Origin: Actinocorallia sp039871655
GTDB lineage: Bacteria > Actinomycetota > Actinomycetes > Streptosporangiales > Streptosporangiaceae
Assembly: GCF_039871655.1 (NCBI RefSeq)
Contig: NZ_JBDPLZ010000002.1
Span: forward strand, 682,001 to 746,000
Direction of reading: 5' to 3'
DNA: 64,000 bases
This document shows, one piece after another, positions 32,860 to 40,848 of this stretch (position 1 is the stretch's first letter; each line of letters starts with the position of its first letter). Position numbers and translations under genes: made by a program. The notes beneath the pieces were generated by a model, which saw only the letters and a program-made list of their open reading frames with translations, did no database searches and was not told the DNA's origin.

Positions 32860-33633
32860 ATGCGGATCCATGTGGTGAGTGACGTCCACGGAAGGGCGGA
32901 CGCGCTCGCCCGGGCCGGGGACGGTGCGGACGCGCTGATCTGCCTGGGCGACCTGATCCTCTTCATCGACTACGAGGACCACGGGCAGGGTCTTTTCGCC
33001 GAGCTCTTCGGCCCGGAGGCGGCAGGCCACTACGTGCGGCTGCGGGCCGGTCGGCACTACGAGGAGTCCAGGCGCTTCTCCAAGGAGATGTGGGCCACCC
33101 TGGACGGCGACGCCTGGCCGCACATCGAGGCGGCCGTCCGCCGCCAGTACGCCGAGCTGTTCGCCGCGATGCCCGTCCCGTCCTATCTGACCTACGGCAA
33201 CGTCGACGTGCCCGCGCTGTGGCCCGAGTACGCCCGCGACGGGCAGACCGTGCTGGACGGCCAGACCGTCGAGATCGGCGGGCTGAGCTTCGGCTTCGTC
33301 GGGGGAGGGCTGCGCACGAAGTACCGCACCCCCTATGAGATCGACGACGTCGAGTACGCGGCGAAGGTCGAGGCCGTCGGGCAGGTGGACGTCCTGTGCT
33401 GCCACATCCCTCCCGCGGTGCCCGAACTGCTCTACGACACCGTCGCGCGCCGGTTCGAGCGCGGGAGCGAGGCGTTCCTGCGGGCGATCGAGAAGACCCA
33501 GCCGCGTTACGCGCTGTTCGGGCACGTCCACCAGCCGCTGGTCCGCAGGATGCGCATCGGCCGCACCGAATGCGTGAACGTGGGGCACTTCCGCGCCACG
33601 GGCGCGCCCTATGTCCTGCGCCTGGAAGACTGA
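32860..33633 (+). CDS. Calcineurin-like metallophosphoesterase
   Basis: A 257-residue cytoplasmic phosphoesterase. All five metal motifs are visible: SDVHGRADAL (near 7), ICLGDLILF (near 29), TYGNVDVPALW (near 108), CCHIPPAVPE (near 184) and FGHVHQPLVRR (near 224). An insertion after GDLILFIDYEDHGQG (residues 35-95) is longer than in small YfcE-like enzymes. ATG 32860 has a TATGTT box five bases upstream and little Shine-Dalgarno, suggesting leaderless expression. The substrate is unknown. The SRPBCC gene begins 33 bases downstream, so they are probably co-transcribed. Confidence 0.85.
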   Translation: MRIHVVSDVHGRADALARAGDGADALICLGDLILFIDYEDHGQGLFAELFGPEAAGHYVRLRAGRHYEESRRFSKEMWATLDGDAWPHIEAAVRRQYAELFAAMPVPSYLTYGNVDVPALWPEYARDGQTVLDGQTVEIGGLSFGFVGGGLRTKYRTPYEIDDVEYAAKVEAVGQVDVLCCHIPPAVPELLYDTVARRFERGSEAFLRAIEKTQPRYALFGHVHQPLVRRMRIGRTECVNVGHFRATGAPYVLRLED

Positions 33634-33666
33634 TCTTTGGCTGTAGGACCACACGAAGGGGACGCG

Positions 33667-34101
33667 ATGGCCGACCGTACCAGCTCCAGAATCATCATCC
33701 AGGCGGACAAGAAGGCGATCATGGGGGTCATCGCCGATTACCCGTCCTATCCCGACTGGGCGGACGGGATCAAGTCCGCCGAGGTGCTGAGCGAGCACCC
33801 CGACGGGCGTCCCGAACTGGTGCGGATGACGCTGTCGTCCGGGCCGATCAGCGACACCTACACCGTGCGCTGCCAGTGGTCGGGGGACGACGAGCTGCGC
33901 TGGGACCTGTCCGAGGCGGGCGCGGTGGTGAACGGTATGAACGGCAGCTACACGCTGGCCGAGGGCGCCGCGGGCACGGAGGTCGTCTACGAGCTGGCCG
34001 TGGACGTCAAGATCCCGATGATCGGCATGTTCAAACGCAAGGCGGAGAAGATAATCATTGACTCCGCGTTGAAGGGGTTGAAACGCCAGGTCGAGAAGTG
34101 A
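33667..34101 (+). CDS. SRPBCC (polyketide cyclase/START-like) protein, TB16.3-like
   Basis: A 144-residue helix-grip-fold protein that should enclose a hydrophobic ligand. The pattern SSRIIIQADKKAIMGVIADY, then YPDWADGIKSAEVL, beta strands, and a long amphipathic C-terminal helix (KAEKIIIDSALKGLKRQVEK) is typical of the family. Position near the FadD15-like gene corresponds to Rv2185c (TB16.3). The ligand is unknown; a lipid role is possible from context. ATG 33667 has GAAGGGG upstream. Confidence 0.85.
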   Translation: MADRTSSRIIIQADKKAIMGVIADYPSYPDWADGIKSAEVLSEHPDGRPELVRMTLSSGPISDTYTVRCQWSGDDELRWDLSEAGAVVNGMNGSYTLAEGAAGTEVVYELAVDVKIPMIGMFKRKAEKIIIDSALKGLKRQVEK

Positions 34102-34182
34102 CCGGTGGACCAGACCGATACCTGCCGGTAACCGCGCGAGCACGATACGGTTACCGGCCGACCATGAGGTGAGTGGAAACGA

Positions 34183-34560
34183 ATGACCGATCAGCCTGGC
34201 CATGTGCTCGACGAGGCGTTCAAGCTCTTCGAGGCGGTCCGCCGGCGGATGGCCGACGACCGCGGACCGGGGGACGTGTGGAGCGAGGCGGTCCGGGAGG
34301 ACCGGCCCGCCGGCGTCTGCCCCCACGGATGCCCGGTCTGCCGGACGGTGGAGGCCGCGAAGGCGTCCGGTCCCGACGTCCTGGGCCATGTGGTCGACGC
34401 AGGCCAGTCCCTGTTCGCCGCCTTCCAGGACGTCCTCGCCGGGTATGAACGCTCCCGCGAGGCACGCTCCGGCGGGTGGGACGGGACGGGACGGGCGGAC
34501 CGGGAGCCTCGAGGAGGAGGCTCCGGGACCGGCGGGGAAGACCCGCTGGACATCGGCTGA
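34183..34560 (+). CDS. Conserved small protein upstream of glucokinase (SCO2127-like position), Cys/His cluster
   Basis: A 125-residue protein with an N-terminal helix (HVLDEAFKLFEAVRRRM), then a compact VCPHGCPVCRTVEAAK cluster near residues 45-60 with three Cys and a His, an amphipathic helix (HVVDAGQSLFAAFQDVLAGY) and a Gly/Asp-rich disordered tail. The CPHGCPVC arrangement could bind one metal. In S. coelicolor the gene just before glkA, SCO2127, is reported to influence glucose repression; this gene is in the equivalent place, but equivalence is inferred from position. ATG 34183. Confidence 0.7.
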   Translation: MTDQPGHVLDEAFKLFEAVRRRMADDRGPGDVWSEAVREDRPAGVCPHGCPVCRTVEAAKASGPDVLGHVVDAGQSLFAAFQDVLAGYERSREARSGGWDGTGRADREPRGGGSGTGGEDPLDIG

Positions 34561-34610
34561 CCGTACGACCCGGGTGAGAGGACCGCCCGGCTGGAACAGG
34601 AGGCGCGGCA

Positions 34611-35555
34611 ATGTCGCTGACCATTGGTGTGGATGTGGGGGGTACCAAGGTCGCCGCCGGGGTGGTCGACGAACAGGGGCGGATCCTGGAGAAGCTGCGC
34701 AGGCCCACGCCCTCCTTTGACCCGGAGGAGACCGCGGGGGTCATCGCCGGGATGGTCGAGCTGCTCAAGGGCAAGCACGAGGACGTGATCGCGGTCGGCC
34801 TCGGCGCGGCGGGCTTCGTCGACGAGAGCCGCTCGGTCGTGCTGTTCGCCCCCAATCTCGCCTGGCGGGACGAACCGGTCAAGGACAAGGTCGAGCACCG
34901 TGTGGGCCTGCCCGTGGTGGTGGAGAACGACGCGAACGCGATGGCCTGGGGCGAGGCGCGGTTCGGCGCGGGACGCGGCGAGCCGTACCTGGTGTGCGTC
35001 ACTCTGGGCACCGGGATCGGCGGGGGCATCATCGTCGACGGCAAGCTGTACCGGGGCCGTTACGGGCTGGGCGCGGAGTTCGGGCACATGCGGGTGGTCC
35101 CCGACGGGCGGCGCTGCGGCTGCGGCAACCGGGGCTGCTGGGAGCAGTACGCCTCGGGCAACGCGCTCGCGCACGAGGCCCGCGACCTGGCCCGGGTGGA
35201 CCCGGTCCGCGCGGCCCGCATGATCGAGCTCAGCGGCGGTTCGCCCGAGGTGATCACCGGTCTCGCGGTGTCCCAGGCCGCGCGCGAGGGGGATCCGGCG
35301 GCGCTGGAGTGCTTCCAGACGGTGGCCGAGTGGACCGGCCAGGGCATGGCCGATCTGGCCGCCACCCTGGATCCGGGCGCGTTCATCATCGGCGGCGGCC
35401 TGTCGGCGGTGGCCGACCTGCTGATGGAGCCGATCAGGAAGGCGTTCGCCGACAGGGTCACCGGCCACGGGTACCGCAGGCTCGCCGACGTGCGCGTCGC
35501 CGAGCTCGGCCCGGACGCCGGCATCGTCGGCGCGGCGGACCTGGCCCGGCAGTGA
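34611..35555 (+). CDS. glkA: ROK-family glucokinase
   Basis: A 314-residue glucokinase that makes glucose 6-phosphate with ATP. Phosphate-1 loop IGVDVGGTKVAAGVVD (4-19), catalytic Asp in VVENDANAMAWGEARFG (near 106), CVTLGTGIGGGIIVDG, and the ROK zinc-site CGCGNRGCWEQYASG (near 167-181) are intact. No helix-turn-helix is fused, so it is an enzyme rather than a NagC-type repressor. It is the positional equivalent of S. coelicolor glkA (SCO2126), central to carbon catabolite repression. ATG 34611. The next gene starts 16 bases after the stop. Confidence 0.94.
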   Translation: MSLTIGVDVGGTKVAAGVVDEQGRILEKLRRPTPSFDPEETAGVIAGMVELLKGKHEDVIAVGLGAAGFVDESRSVVLFAPNLAWRDEPVKDKVEHRVGLPVVVENDANAMAWGEARFGAGRGEPYLVCVTLGTGIGGGIIVDGKLYRGRYGLGAEFGHMRVVPDGRRCGCGNRGCWEQYASGNALAHEARDLARVDPVRAARMIELSGGSPEVITGLAVSQAAREGDPAALECFQTVAEWTGQGMADLAATLDPGAFIIGGGLSAVADLLMEPIRKAFADRVTGHGYRRLADVRVAELGPDAGIVGAADLARQ

Positions 35556-35571
35556 GGCGGCGGGTACCGCG

Positions 35572-36249
35572 CTGATCAGGATCCTCGGCTACAACGTCCG
35601 GTCGCTGCGGGACGACCCGGAGGCGGTGGCCAGGGTGGTGCGGGCCTGCGCGCCGGACGTGCTGTGCCTGCAGGAGATGCCCCGCTTCGGCCGCTGGCGG
35701 GTCCGGCGTGACGCGCTGGCGGCCGCCTGCGGGATGACGGTGCTGGCGAGCCGCAGGCAGGCCGGTCTCGCGGTGTTCGGCGGCCCGAGGGTGCGGCTGC
35801 TGGCGGCCGAGTACCGGTTGTTGTCGTGGACGCCGCCGCTGCACCGCAGGGCGCTGGCCGTCGCCCGGATCCGGGTGGACGGGCGGCCTCTGGCGGTCGC
35901 CTCCACCCATCTGGACCTGGCGCCCGGCGCGAGGCTGCGGCACGGGATGGAGATCCTCCGGCTGCTGTCGGCCTGCCCGGATCCCGTCGTGCTGGCCGGC
36001 GATCTCAACGAGGGGCGGGACGGGCCGGTGTGGAGGCTGCTGGCCGGGGTCTTCCAGGACGCGCACGAGGTGGCGCCGGAAGGCGGGTCGCCGACCTTTC
36101 CGGCGAGGGCGCCTCGGCGCAGGATCGACGGGATCTTCGCCGACCGCGGGCTGAGGGTGCTCGGCTGCGGGGTGCCCGAGGACCCGGCCGGCGACTTTCC
36201 GCAGGCCACGGACCACTGTCCGGTGCTGGCCAGGATCGAACCGCCCTGA
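35572..36249 (+). CDS. Endonuclease/exonuclease/phosphatase family protein, apparent CTG start
   Basis: A 225-residue EEP-fold hydrolase. Metal and catalytic motifs: ILGYNVRSLRDDP (Asn, residues 4-16), CLQEMPRFGRW (Glu near 34), STHLDLAPGARLRHGMEI (His near 108), VVLAGDLNEGRDGPVW (Asp/Asn near 142) and ATDHCPVLARIE (His near 218). The family start IRILGYN sits directly after CTG at 35572; the nearest GTG (35626) would delete the Asn motif. It follows glkA by 16 bases and may be translationally coupled. The substrate (DNA, nucleotide or phospholipid) is unknown. Confidence 0.8.
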   Translation: MIRILGYNVRSLRDDPEAVARVVRACAPDVLCLQEMPRFGRWRVRRDALAAACGMTVLASRRQAGLAVFGGPRVRLLAAEYRLLSWTPPLHRRALAVARIRVDGRPLAVASTHLDLAPGARLRHGMEILRLLSACPDPVVLAGDLNEGRDGPVWRLLAGVFQDAHEVAPEGGSPTFPARAPRRRIDGIFADRGLRVLGCGVPEDPAGDFPQATDHCPVLARIEPP

Positions 36250-36352
36250 CCTCACCTGAGGGGGACACCCTTGGAAAGAGAGTGTGTTCCGCCGTCTCGC
36301 CGGGCAGATGCCGCTAGAGTCCCAAGCTCGGGTAAAGGCGGAGGGTGGACCC

Positions 36353-36769
36353 TTGAAGATCTTGATCAATCTGGGCCGCGGCAAGGCCGTCACGGCGGCT
36401 CCGGGCAAACGGCAGGCGCTGGTGTTCGACAAGGAGTGGAACGACCCGGAGAAGGTCCACAAGGACGGGGCGCACGCCGAGTGGCTGCCCAAGGAGTCGG
36501 CCTACCACCTGGTGACCCTGAACGTCATCGTCGACGGCCAGGCCGACGGGGCGAAGCTCAAGCTCACGATCACCGAGTACGAGCGCGACAAGGACACCCG
36601 GGTCAAGGACGCGCTGGGCGAGGACAAGGTCGGCAACGGAACCAAGGCGGAGTACACCCTGTCGGGCCTGGTGTGGATGGACGAGAAGAAGCGCTACCGG
36701 GCCGAGGTGGAGAACTTCGGCACCGCGGCGGTGACCGTCGAGAAGGCCTACCTCAAGGTCGCCCGCTGA
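36353..36769 (+). CDS. Hypothetical beta-rich protein, 138 aa
   Basis: Starts at TTG 36353 with GGAGGG eight bases upstream (LKILINLGRGKAVTAAPGK follows); an ATG at 36284 would add residues with no ribosome site. The composition is Lys/Glu-rich with alternating hydrophobics (LVTLNVIVDGQADGAKLKL, AEYTLSGLVWMDEKKRYRA, TAAVTVEKAYLKVA), suggesting a beta-sandwich. No signal peptide, Cys or catalytic motif is seen. It converges on the DUF308-type gene. No function can be assigned. Confidence 0.65.
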   Translation: MKILINLGRGKAVTAAPGKRQALVFDKEWNDPEKVHKDGAHAEWLPKESAYHLVTLNVIVDGQADGAKLKLTITEYERDKDTRVKDALGEDKVGNGTKAEYTLSGLVWMDEKKRYRAEVENFGTAAVTVEKAYLKVAR

Positions 36770-36784
36770 TCCCGCGCGGGGCGC

Positions 36785-37480
36785 TCAGATGACGGCGCCG
36801 TCGTCGTCGCCGTCCCTGGGTTCGTCGCCCATGCGCAGCACCAGGGTGACGAAGCCGCCGATGAAGGCGGCGACCGCCAGGAACGCGGCCCAGCCCGGGG
36901 CCTGCCAGCGGAAGATGACCGTGGCGAGGATGTAGAGCGGCCCGCCGACCAGGCACAGCCAGGCGAGCCGGCTGGCCGGGTCGCCGGTGGGCAGCGGCGG
37001 GGGAGGCGGCGGTTCGTAGTGCCCTTCTTCGTCTGGTTCGGGGAACTCGTCGTCCTCCTTCTCCACGCCCTCGGAGAAGTAGACGACCCGGGCGGTCGGC
37101 AGCCTGCCCGTGTTGTCCTGACGGTCGTCGCCGGGGTCCGCCGGGCCGAGGTTCTCCTCGTCCGGCCAGGAGACGTCGGTGGGGGTCTCGCCGAACCCCG
37201 CCACGATCTCGGCGAAGATCGCGTCCTCGTCGCGTTCGGGGAGCGGCGCCCCCCTGTCCCGCAGCACGCTGGAGTGCAGCAGCCGCTCGGCCTCGGTCCT
37301 CCGCGAGGCGTCGACGTGCACGTGGTCCAGGACGTCGGGACCATCGCCGCCGCCCGGCAGCGCGTAGGCGGCGATCCCCGCCTCGCGCAGCACGGTGAGC
37401 AGCTGGTCCGCGAGTTCGGGAACCAGGTCGATCAGGAGTGTGTAGGCGTCCGCTGACAGGCCGTTCTCGCGGCGGTTCAC
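36785..37480 (-). CDS. Actinobacterial membrane protein, DUF308-type annotation
   Basis: A 231-residue protein. The N-terminal ~75 residues form a ferredoxin-like domain (YTLLIDLVPELADQLLTVLR...VHVDASRRTEAERLL), like DUF2007-type modules. An acidic linker follows (about 75-165), ending in a Pro run (YEPPPPPPLP). Two membrane helices finish it (LAWLCLVGGPLYILATVIF and FLAVAAFIGGFVTLVL) with an Asp-rich tail. GTG 37480 is chosen for a GGAGG site 11 bases upstream; TTG 37489 abuts that site. Function unknown; it is conserved in this position in actinomycetes as far as I recall. Confidence 0.7.
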   Translation of the reverse strand: MNRRENGLSADAYTLLIDLVPELADQLLTVLREAGIAAYALPGGGDGPDVLDHVHVDASRRTEAERLLHSSVLRDRGAPLPERDEDAIFAEIVAGFGETPTDVSWPDEENLGPADPGDDRQDNTGRLPTARVVYFSEGVEKEDDEFPEPDEEGHYEPPPPPPLPTGDPASRLAWLCLVGGPLYILATVIFRWQAPGWAAFLAVAAFIGGFVTLVLRMGDEPRDGDDDGAVI

Positions 37481-37653
37481 TTCCCTCAACCCCTCCGGAC
37501 TCCGGCGACCATCATGCGTTGAGCCTACGGTGCGAATCGTCCCACGGGAGGCAAGGGGGCGCGATCGTTCCGTCTGACCGATCCCGTGCGAAGATGTCTC
37601 CCACTTTCATCGTCGGAGACGAATCGCGGAGTTGCGGAGAAGAGGCGGTCTGG

Positions 37654-38370
37654 ATGTTCTGGTGGGTGGTCAAGGCGATCGTGGGGCCGCTCCTTGTGAT
37701 CATCTGGCGGCCGGAGAACAGGGGCATGGAGAACGTGCCGGAAGAGGGGCCGGCCATCCTGGCCAGCAACCACCTGTCCTTCGCCGACCATTTCTTCGGC
37801 CCGTGGCCGCTGCGCCGCAGGATCGTGTTCCTGGGCAAGCGCGACTACTTCACCGGCAAGGGGATCAAGGGCTGGTTCAGCCGGATGTTCTTCAGCGGCG
37901 TCGGGGTGATCCCGATCGACCGGACCGGCGGCAAGGCCAGCGAGGAGGCCCTGGCCACCGGGCTGCGGGTGCTGCGCGAGGGCAAGCTGCTGGGCATCTA
38001 CCCCGAGGGCACCCGGGTGCCGGACAACCGGCTGTTCAAGGGCAAGACCGGGGTGGCCCGGCTGGCCCTGCAGGGCCGGGTGCCGGTGATCCCGATGGCG
38101 ATGATGCACACCTTCGAGCTGATGCCCGCGGGCTCCCGGCCCCGGGTCTTCGGCCTGCCGGGCCGGCCCGGCGTGCGCTTCGGTGAGCCGATGGACTTCT
38201 CGGAGTACTACGGCAGGGAGGACGACCGCGAGGTCCTCCGCATGATCACGGACAAGATCATGATGGCGATCAGGGAGCTGTCCGGGCAGGAGTACGTCGA
38301 CCGCTACGCGGCCGAGGTCAAGGCCGAGGCGGCGGGCAGGGCGGTCAGGAAGGACGACGACGAGGAGTGA
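37654..38370 (+). CDS. plsC: 1-acyl-sn-glycerol-3-phosphate acyltransferase
   Basis: A 238-residue PlsC-type acyltransferase that makes phosphatidic acid at the inner membrane face. An N-terminal hydrophobic segment (MFWWVVKAIVGPLLVIIW) is followed by the HX4D motif in SNHLSFADHFFG (near 42), FLGKRDYFTG, the FSGVGVIPIDRTGG block and IYPEGTRVPDNRLFKGKTG (near 117). The C-terminus is charged. ATG 37654. Its stop overlaps the start of the histidine kinase gene (GTGA), so membrane-lipid synthesis and the two-component system are on one message. An upstream extension to 37438 antisense to the previous gene is rejected. Confidence 0.92.
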   Translation: MFWWVVKAIVGPLLVIIWRPENRGMENVPEEGPAILASNHLSFADHFFGPWPLRRRIVFLGKRDYFTGKGIKGWFSRMFFSGVGVIPIDRTGGKASEEALATGLRVLREGKLLGIYPEGTRVPDNRLFKGKTGVARLALQGRVPVIPMAMMHTFELMPAGSRPRVFGLPGRPGVRFGEPMDFSEYYGREDDREVLRMITDKIMMAIRELSGQEYVDRYAAEVKAEAAGRAVRKDDDEE

Positions 38371-39485
38371 ACGTCGAGGCGGCGCTGTGGCGCGCCCTGG
38401 CTGCCTTCCGGATCGTCGCCTGCGTGTACGCGGCGGTCCTCGTCGTCTCCAATCACCAGTCCTACCTCCACCCGGCGGGCGGCTGGGCGGTCCTGGCCGT
38501 CATGGTGCTGTGGACGGCCTTCACCGTCCGCGCCTACGCCGACGGCGGGGCGGGTCCCGTCCTGGCCGGTCTCGACCTGGCGGTCTGCGTGGCGTGCCTG
38601 CTGGCCACCGGGCTGGTGGAGACCCAGCAGCACCTGGCCGAAGGCCGCCCCAACCTGACGGTCAGCTGGGTGGCGACGCCCGTCATGGTGTGGGCGCTGC
38701 TCGGCGGCATCCGCTGGGGGGCCGCGGCGGCGGTGCTCGTCGGGGTGCCCGACATGCTGCTGCGCTGGCTGTACGGCGGGGAGTTCCAGCAGACCACCGT
38801 CAACGGGCTGGTGCTGCTGCTGATGGCCGGGGTGGTGATCGGCTACCTGGGGCGGCTCGCCCTCTACAGCCAGGAGCGCCTGGCCCGGGCGGTGGAGCTG
38901 GAGACCGCCACCAGGGAACGTGAGCGGCTCGCCCGGGACCTGCACGACTCGGTGCTGCAGGTGCTGGCGCTGGTGCGCCGCAGGGGCGCCGAGCTGGGCG
39001 GCGAGGCCGCCGAGCTGGGCCGGCTGGCCGGGGAGCAGGAGGTGGCGCTGCGGGCGCTGATCTCCCGTCCGGCGGGCGAACCCGAACCCGCCGGAGAGAA
39101 CGACCTGCGCCCGCTGCTGGACCGCTACGCCTCGTCCTCGGTGCAGATCGCCGCCCCGGCGACCCCGGTGCGCCTGCCCGGCCGCGCCGCCGCGGAACTG
39201 GCGGCGGCGGTGGGCGCCGCGCTCGACAACGTCTCCCGGCACTGCGGCCGGGACGCGCGGGCCTGGGTGCTGGTGGAGGACGACGGGGAGACGGTGACGG
39301 TCAGCGTCCGCGACGACGGCCCCGGCATCCCCGAGGGGCGGCTGGAGGCGGCGGAACGGGACGGGCGGCTGGGTCTGGCCCAGTCGGTGAAGGGCCGGAT
39401 CCGCGATCTGGGCGGCACCGTCGAGATCTCCTCCTCGCCCGGCGAAGGCACCGAACTGGAACTGGTCGTCCCGCGTCCGCGTTAA
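38367..39485 (+). CDS. macS: NarL-type sensor histidine kinase, MacS-like
   Basis: A 372-residue membrane sensor kinase. Five or six hydrophobic segments occupy residues 1-170 (MacS-type N-terminal domain) with no extracytoplasmic domain of size. The HisKA_3 phospho-acceptor is in RERLARDLHDSVLQVL (His near 192). The HATPase motifs are ALDNVSRHCGRD (N box), VSVRDDGPGIPEG (G1) and GRLGLAQSVKGR. GTG 38367 overlaps plsC. The response regulator lies two genes downstream, with a small membrane protein between. By position it matches MacS of S. coelicolor, which controls development and antibiotics. Confidence 0.88.
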   Translation: MNVEAALWRALAAFRIVACVYAAVLVVSNHQSYLHPAGGWAVLAVMVLWTAFTVRAYADGGAGPVLAGLDLAVCVACLLATGLVETQQHLAEGRPNLTVSWVATPVMVWALLGGIRWGAAAAVLVGVPDMLLRWLYGGEFQQTTVNGLVLLLMAGVVIGYLGRLALYSQERLARAVELETATRERERLARDLHDSVLQVLALVRRRGAELGGEAAELGRLAGEQEVALRALISRPAGEPEPAGENDLRPLLDRYASSSVQIAAPATPVRLPGRAAAELAAAVGAALDNVSRHCGRDARAWVLVEDDGETVTVSVRDDGPGIPEGRLEAAERDGRLGLAQSVKGRIRDLGGTVEISSSPGEGTELELVVPRPR

Positions 39486-39580
39486 CACCGCTCTTAGTCC
39501 GCCGGCGGCATCATGTGGATCAGAGAGGGAGAGGGCATTCTCCCGATGGCTTCCCCCCGATTTCGTGGCAGGAGTGACCC

Positions 39581-40048
39581 ATGTCCGAGCGGACGAACGA
39601 CCCGGGGCCGGCTGAGAACCCCGAGAACCCCGGAAACCCCGGAAACCCCGAGAGCACTGACAAGGTCGTGGCGGCGGCGCCCTCCGAGCCCTCCGCGGAC
39701 CAGACGTCCGCGCCGACGGCTCCGCCTGCCCTGCCAGGCCGGTTCCGCGCGCTGGCGGGCGCGGTGCCGCTGGCGGTACTCGCCTCCGGCCTGGTCGGCG
39801 GTCTGGTCGGCGGAGGGGTGGTGGCCGTGGTCGCGGGCTTCGGCGATGACGACCACCGAGGCCGCCACCACGTCATGCGGTTCCACGACGAAGGCTGGCA
39901 GGAGCGGGGGCGGATGTTCCACCACCGCCCCGGCCACGAGGGTCCGGGCCGCTGGGAGAGCCGTCCGGGACCCGGCGACGGCCCCTTCTTCCAGCAGCCG
40001 GGCCCGTCGTTCTCGCCTTCGACGCCCTCACCCTCGCCGACGTCCTGA
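39581..40048 (+). CDS. Small single-pass membrane protein with His-rich external tail
   Basis: A 155-residue protein. The first ~50 residues are disordered with an ENPENPGNPGNPES repeat. One membrane helix (AVPLAVLASGLVGGLVGGGV, about 61-85) follows. The exposed tail is rich in His, Gly and Pro (DDDHRGRHHVMRFHDE, FHHRPGHEGPG) and ends in Ser/Pro repeats. The His clusters could bind metal. It has an AGGAG site and lies between the kinase and regulator genes, so it may be the input or accessory component of that system, or its target. No homologous function is recognised. Confidence 0.7.
   Translation: MSERTNDPGPAENPENPGNPGNPESTDKVVAAAPSEPSADQTSAPTAPPALPGRFRALAGAVPLAVLASGLVGGLVGGGVVAVVAGFGDDDHRGRHHVMRFHDEGWQERGRMFHHRPGHEGPGRWESRPGPGDGPFFQQPGPSFSPSTPSPSPTS
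39613..39651 (+). repeat. Short tandem repeat encoding Asn-Pro-Gly/Glu units
   Basis: Four near-identical 9-base units (GAGAACCCC / GGAAACCCC) in the N-terminal coding part of the small membrane protein gene. Confidence 0.6.
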
Positions 40049-40115
40049 GAACATGGTCCGGGCGGGACGCCGTGTCCCGCCCGGACGGGCCGAGGACGGC
40101 CGGCGGAGGAGAACG

Positions 40116-40763
40116 ATGGCGGGGATCCGGGTGATGGTGGTCGACGATCACCCCATGTGGCGCGAGGCGGTGGCCCGCGACCTGGCCGAGGCCGGGTACG
40201 AGGTGGTGGCCACCGCCGGCGAGGGCCGGAAGGCGGTGCGGATCGCGGCGGCGGCCCGCCCCCAGGTCGCGGTCGTCGACCTGCAACTGCCGGACATCAG
40301 CGGAGTGCAGGTCACCCGGTCTCTGCTGGCCGCCGACCCGTCGGTGCGGGTGCTGGTGCTGTCGGCCAGCGGCGAGCAGGCGGACGTCCTGGAGGCGGTC
40401 AAGGCGGGCGCCACCGGCTACCTGCTGAAGTCCGCCGCCCGTGAGGAGTTCCTGGACGCGGTGGCGCGCACCGCCAAGGGCGACGCGGTCTTCACCCCGG
40501 GCCTGGCCGGGCTGGTGCTGGGCGAGTACCGCAGGCTCGCGGCCGCGCCCGTGCCCGAGCCGGACGCGCCGCGCCTGACCGAGCGGGAGACCGAGATCCT
40601 GCGGCTGGTCGCCAAGGGGCTGACCTACAAGCAGATCGCCGAAAGGCTGGTGCTCTCCCACCGGACGGTGCAGAACCACGTCCAGAACACCCTGGGCAAG
40701 CTCCAACTGCACAACCGCGTGGAATTGGTGCGGTATGCCATCGAAAAAGGACTCGATGGTTAA
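40116..40763 (+). CDS. macR: NarL/FixJ-family response regulator, MacR-like
   Basis: A 215-residue DNA-binding regulator. The receiver domain has VMVVDDHPMWREAV (acidic pocket near 9-10), phospho-Asp in VAVVDLQLPDISG (near 54), Ser in LVLSASGEQ and Lys in YLLKSAAREEF. The LuxR-type helix-turn-helix is RLTERETEILRLVAKGLTYKQ then IAERLVLSHRTVQNHV (near 150-190). ATG 40116 has GGAGGAG upstream. It pairs with the kinase at 38367, the order recalled for S. coelicolor MacSR (SCO2121-SCO2120). No MacR-type palindrome was found in 40764-40848. Confidence 0.9.
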   Translation: MAGIRVMVVDDHPMWREAVARDLAEAGYEVVATAGEGRKAVRIAAAARPQVAVVDLQLPDISGVQVTRSLLAADPSVRVLVLSASGEQADVLEAVKAGATGYLLKSAAREEFLDAVARTAKGDAVFTPGLAGLVLGEYRRLAAAPVPEPDAPRLTERETEILRLVAKGLTYKQIAERLVLSHRTVQNHVQNTLGKLQLHNRVELVRYAIEKGLDG

Positions 40764-40848
40764 CAGCGGTCTGTAGGGAACCAAGTCGCTCTCTCCGGCA
40801 TCTATGTGGCCAAGGGACTCCGCGTAAGCCGGAACGAAGGAGAGAGCC

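Noticed and set aside
29359..34611. A 1750-codon open minus-strand frame
   Set aside because: It is antisense to pimB, the phosphoesterase, SRPBCC and other genes and out of frame with the acyl-CoA ligase. Its translation is Arg/Pro/Gly-rich low complexity; it is a high-GC shadow.
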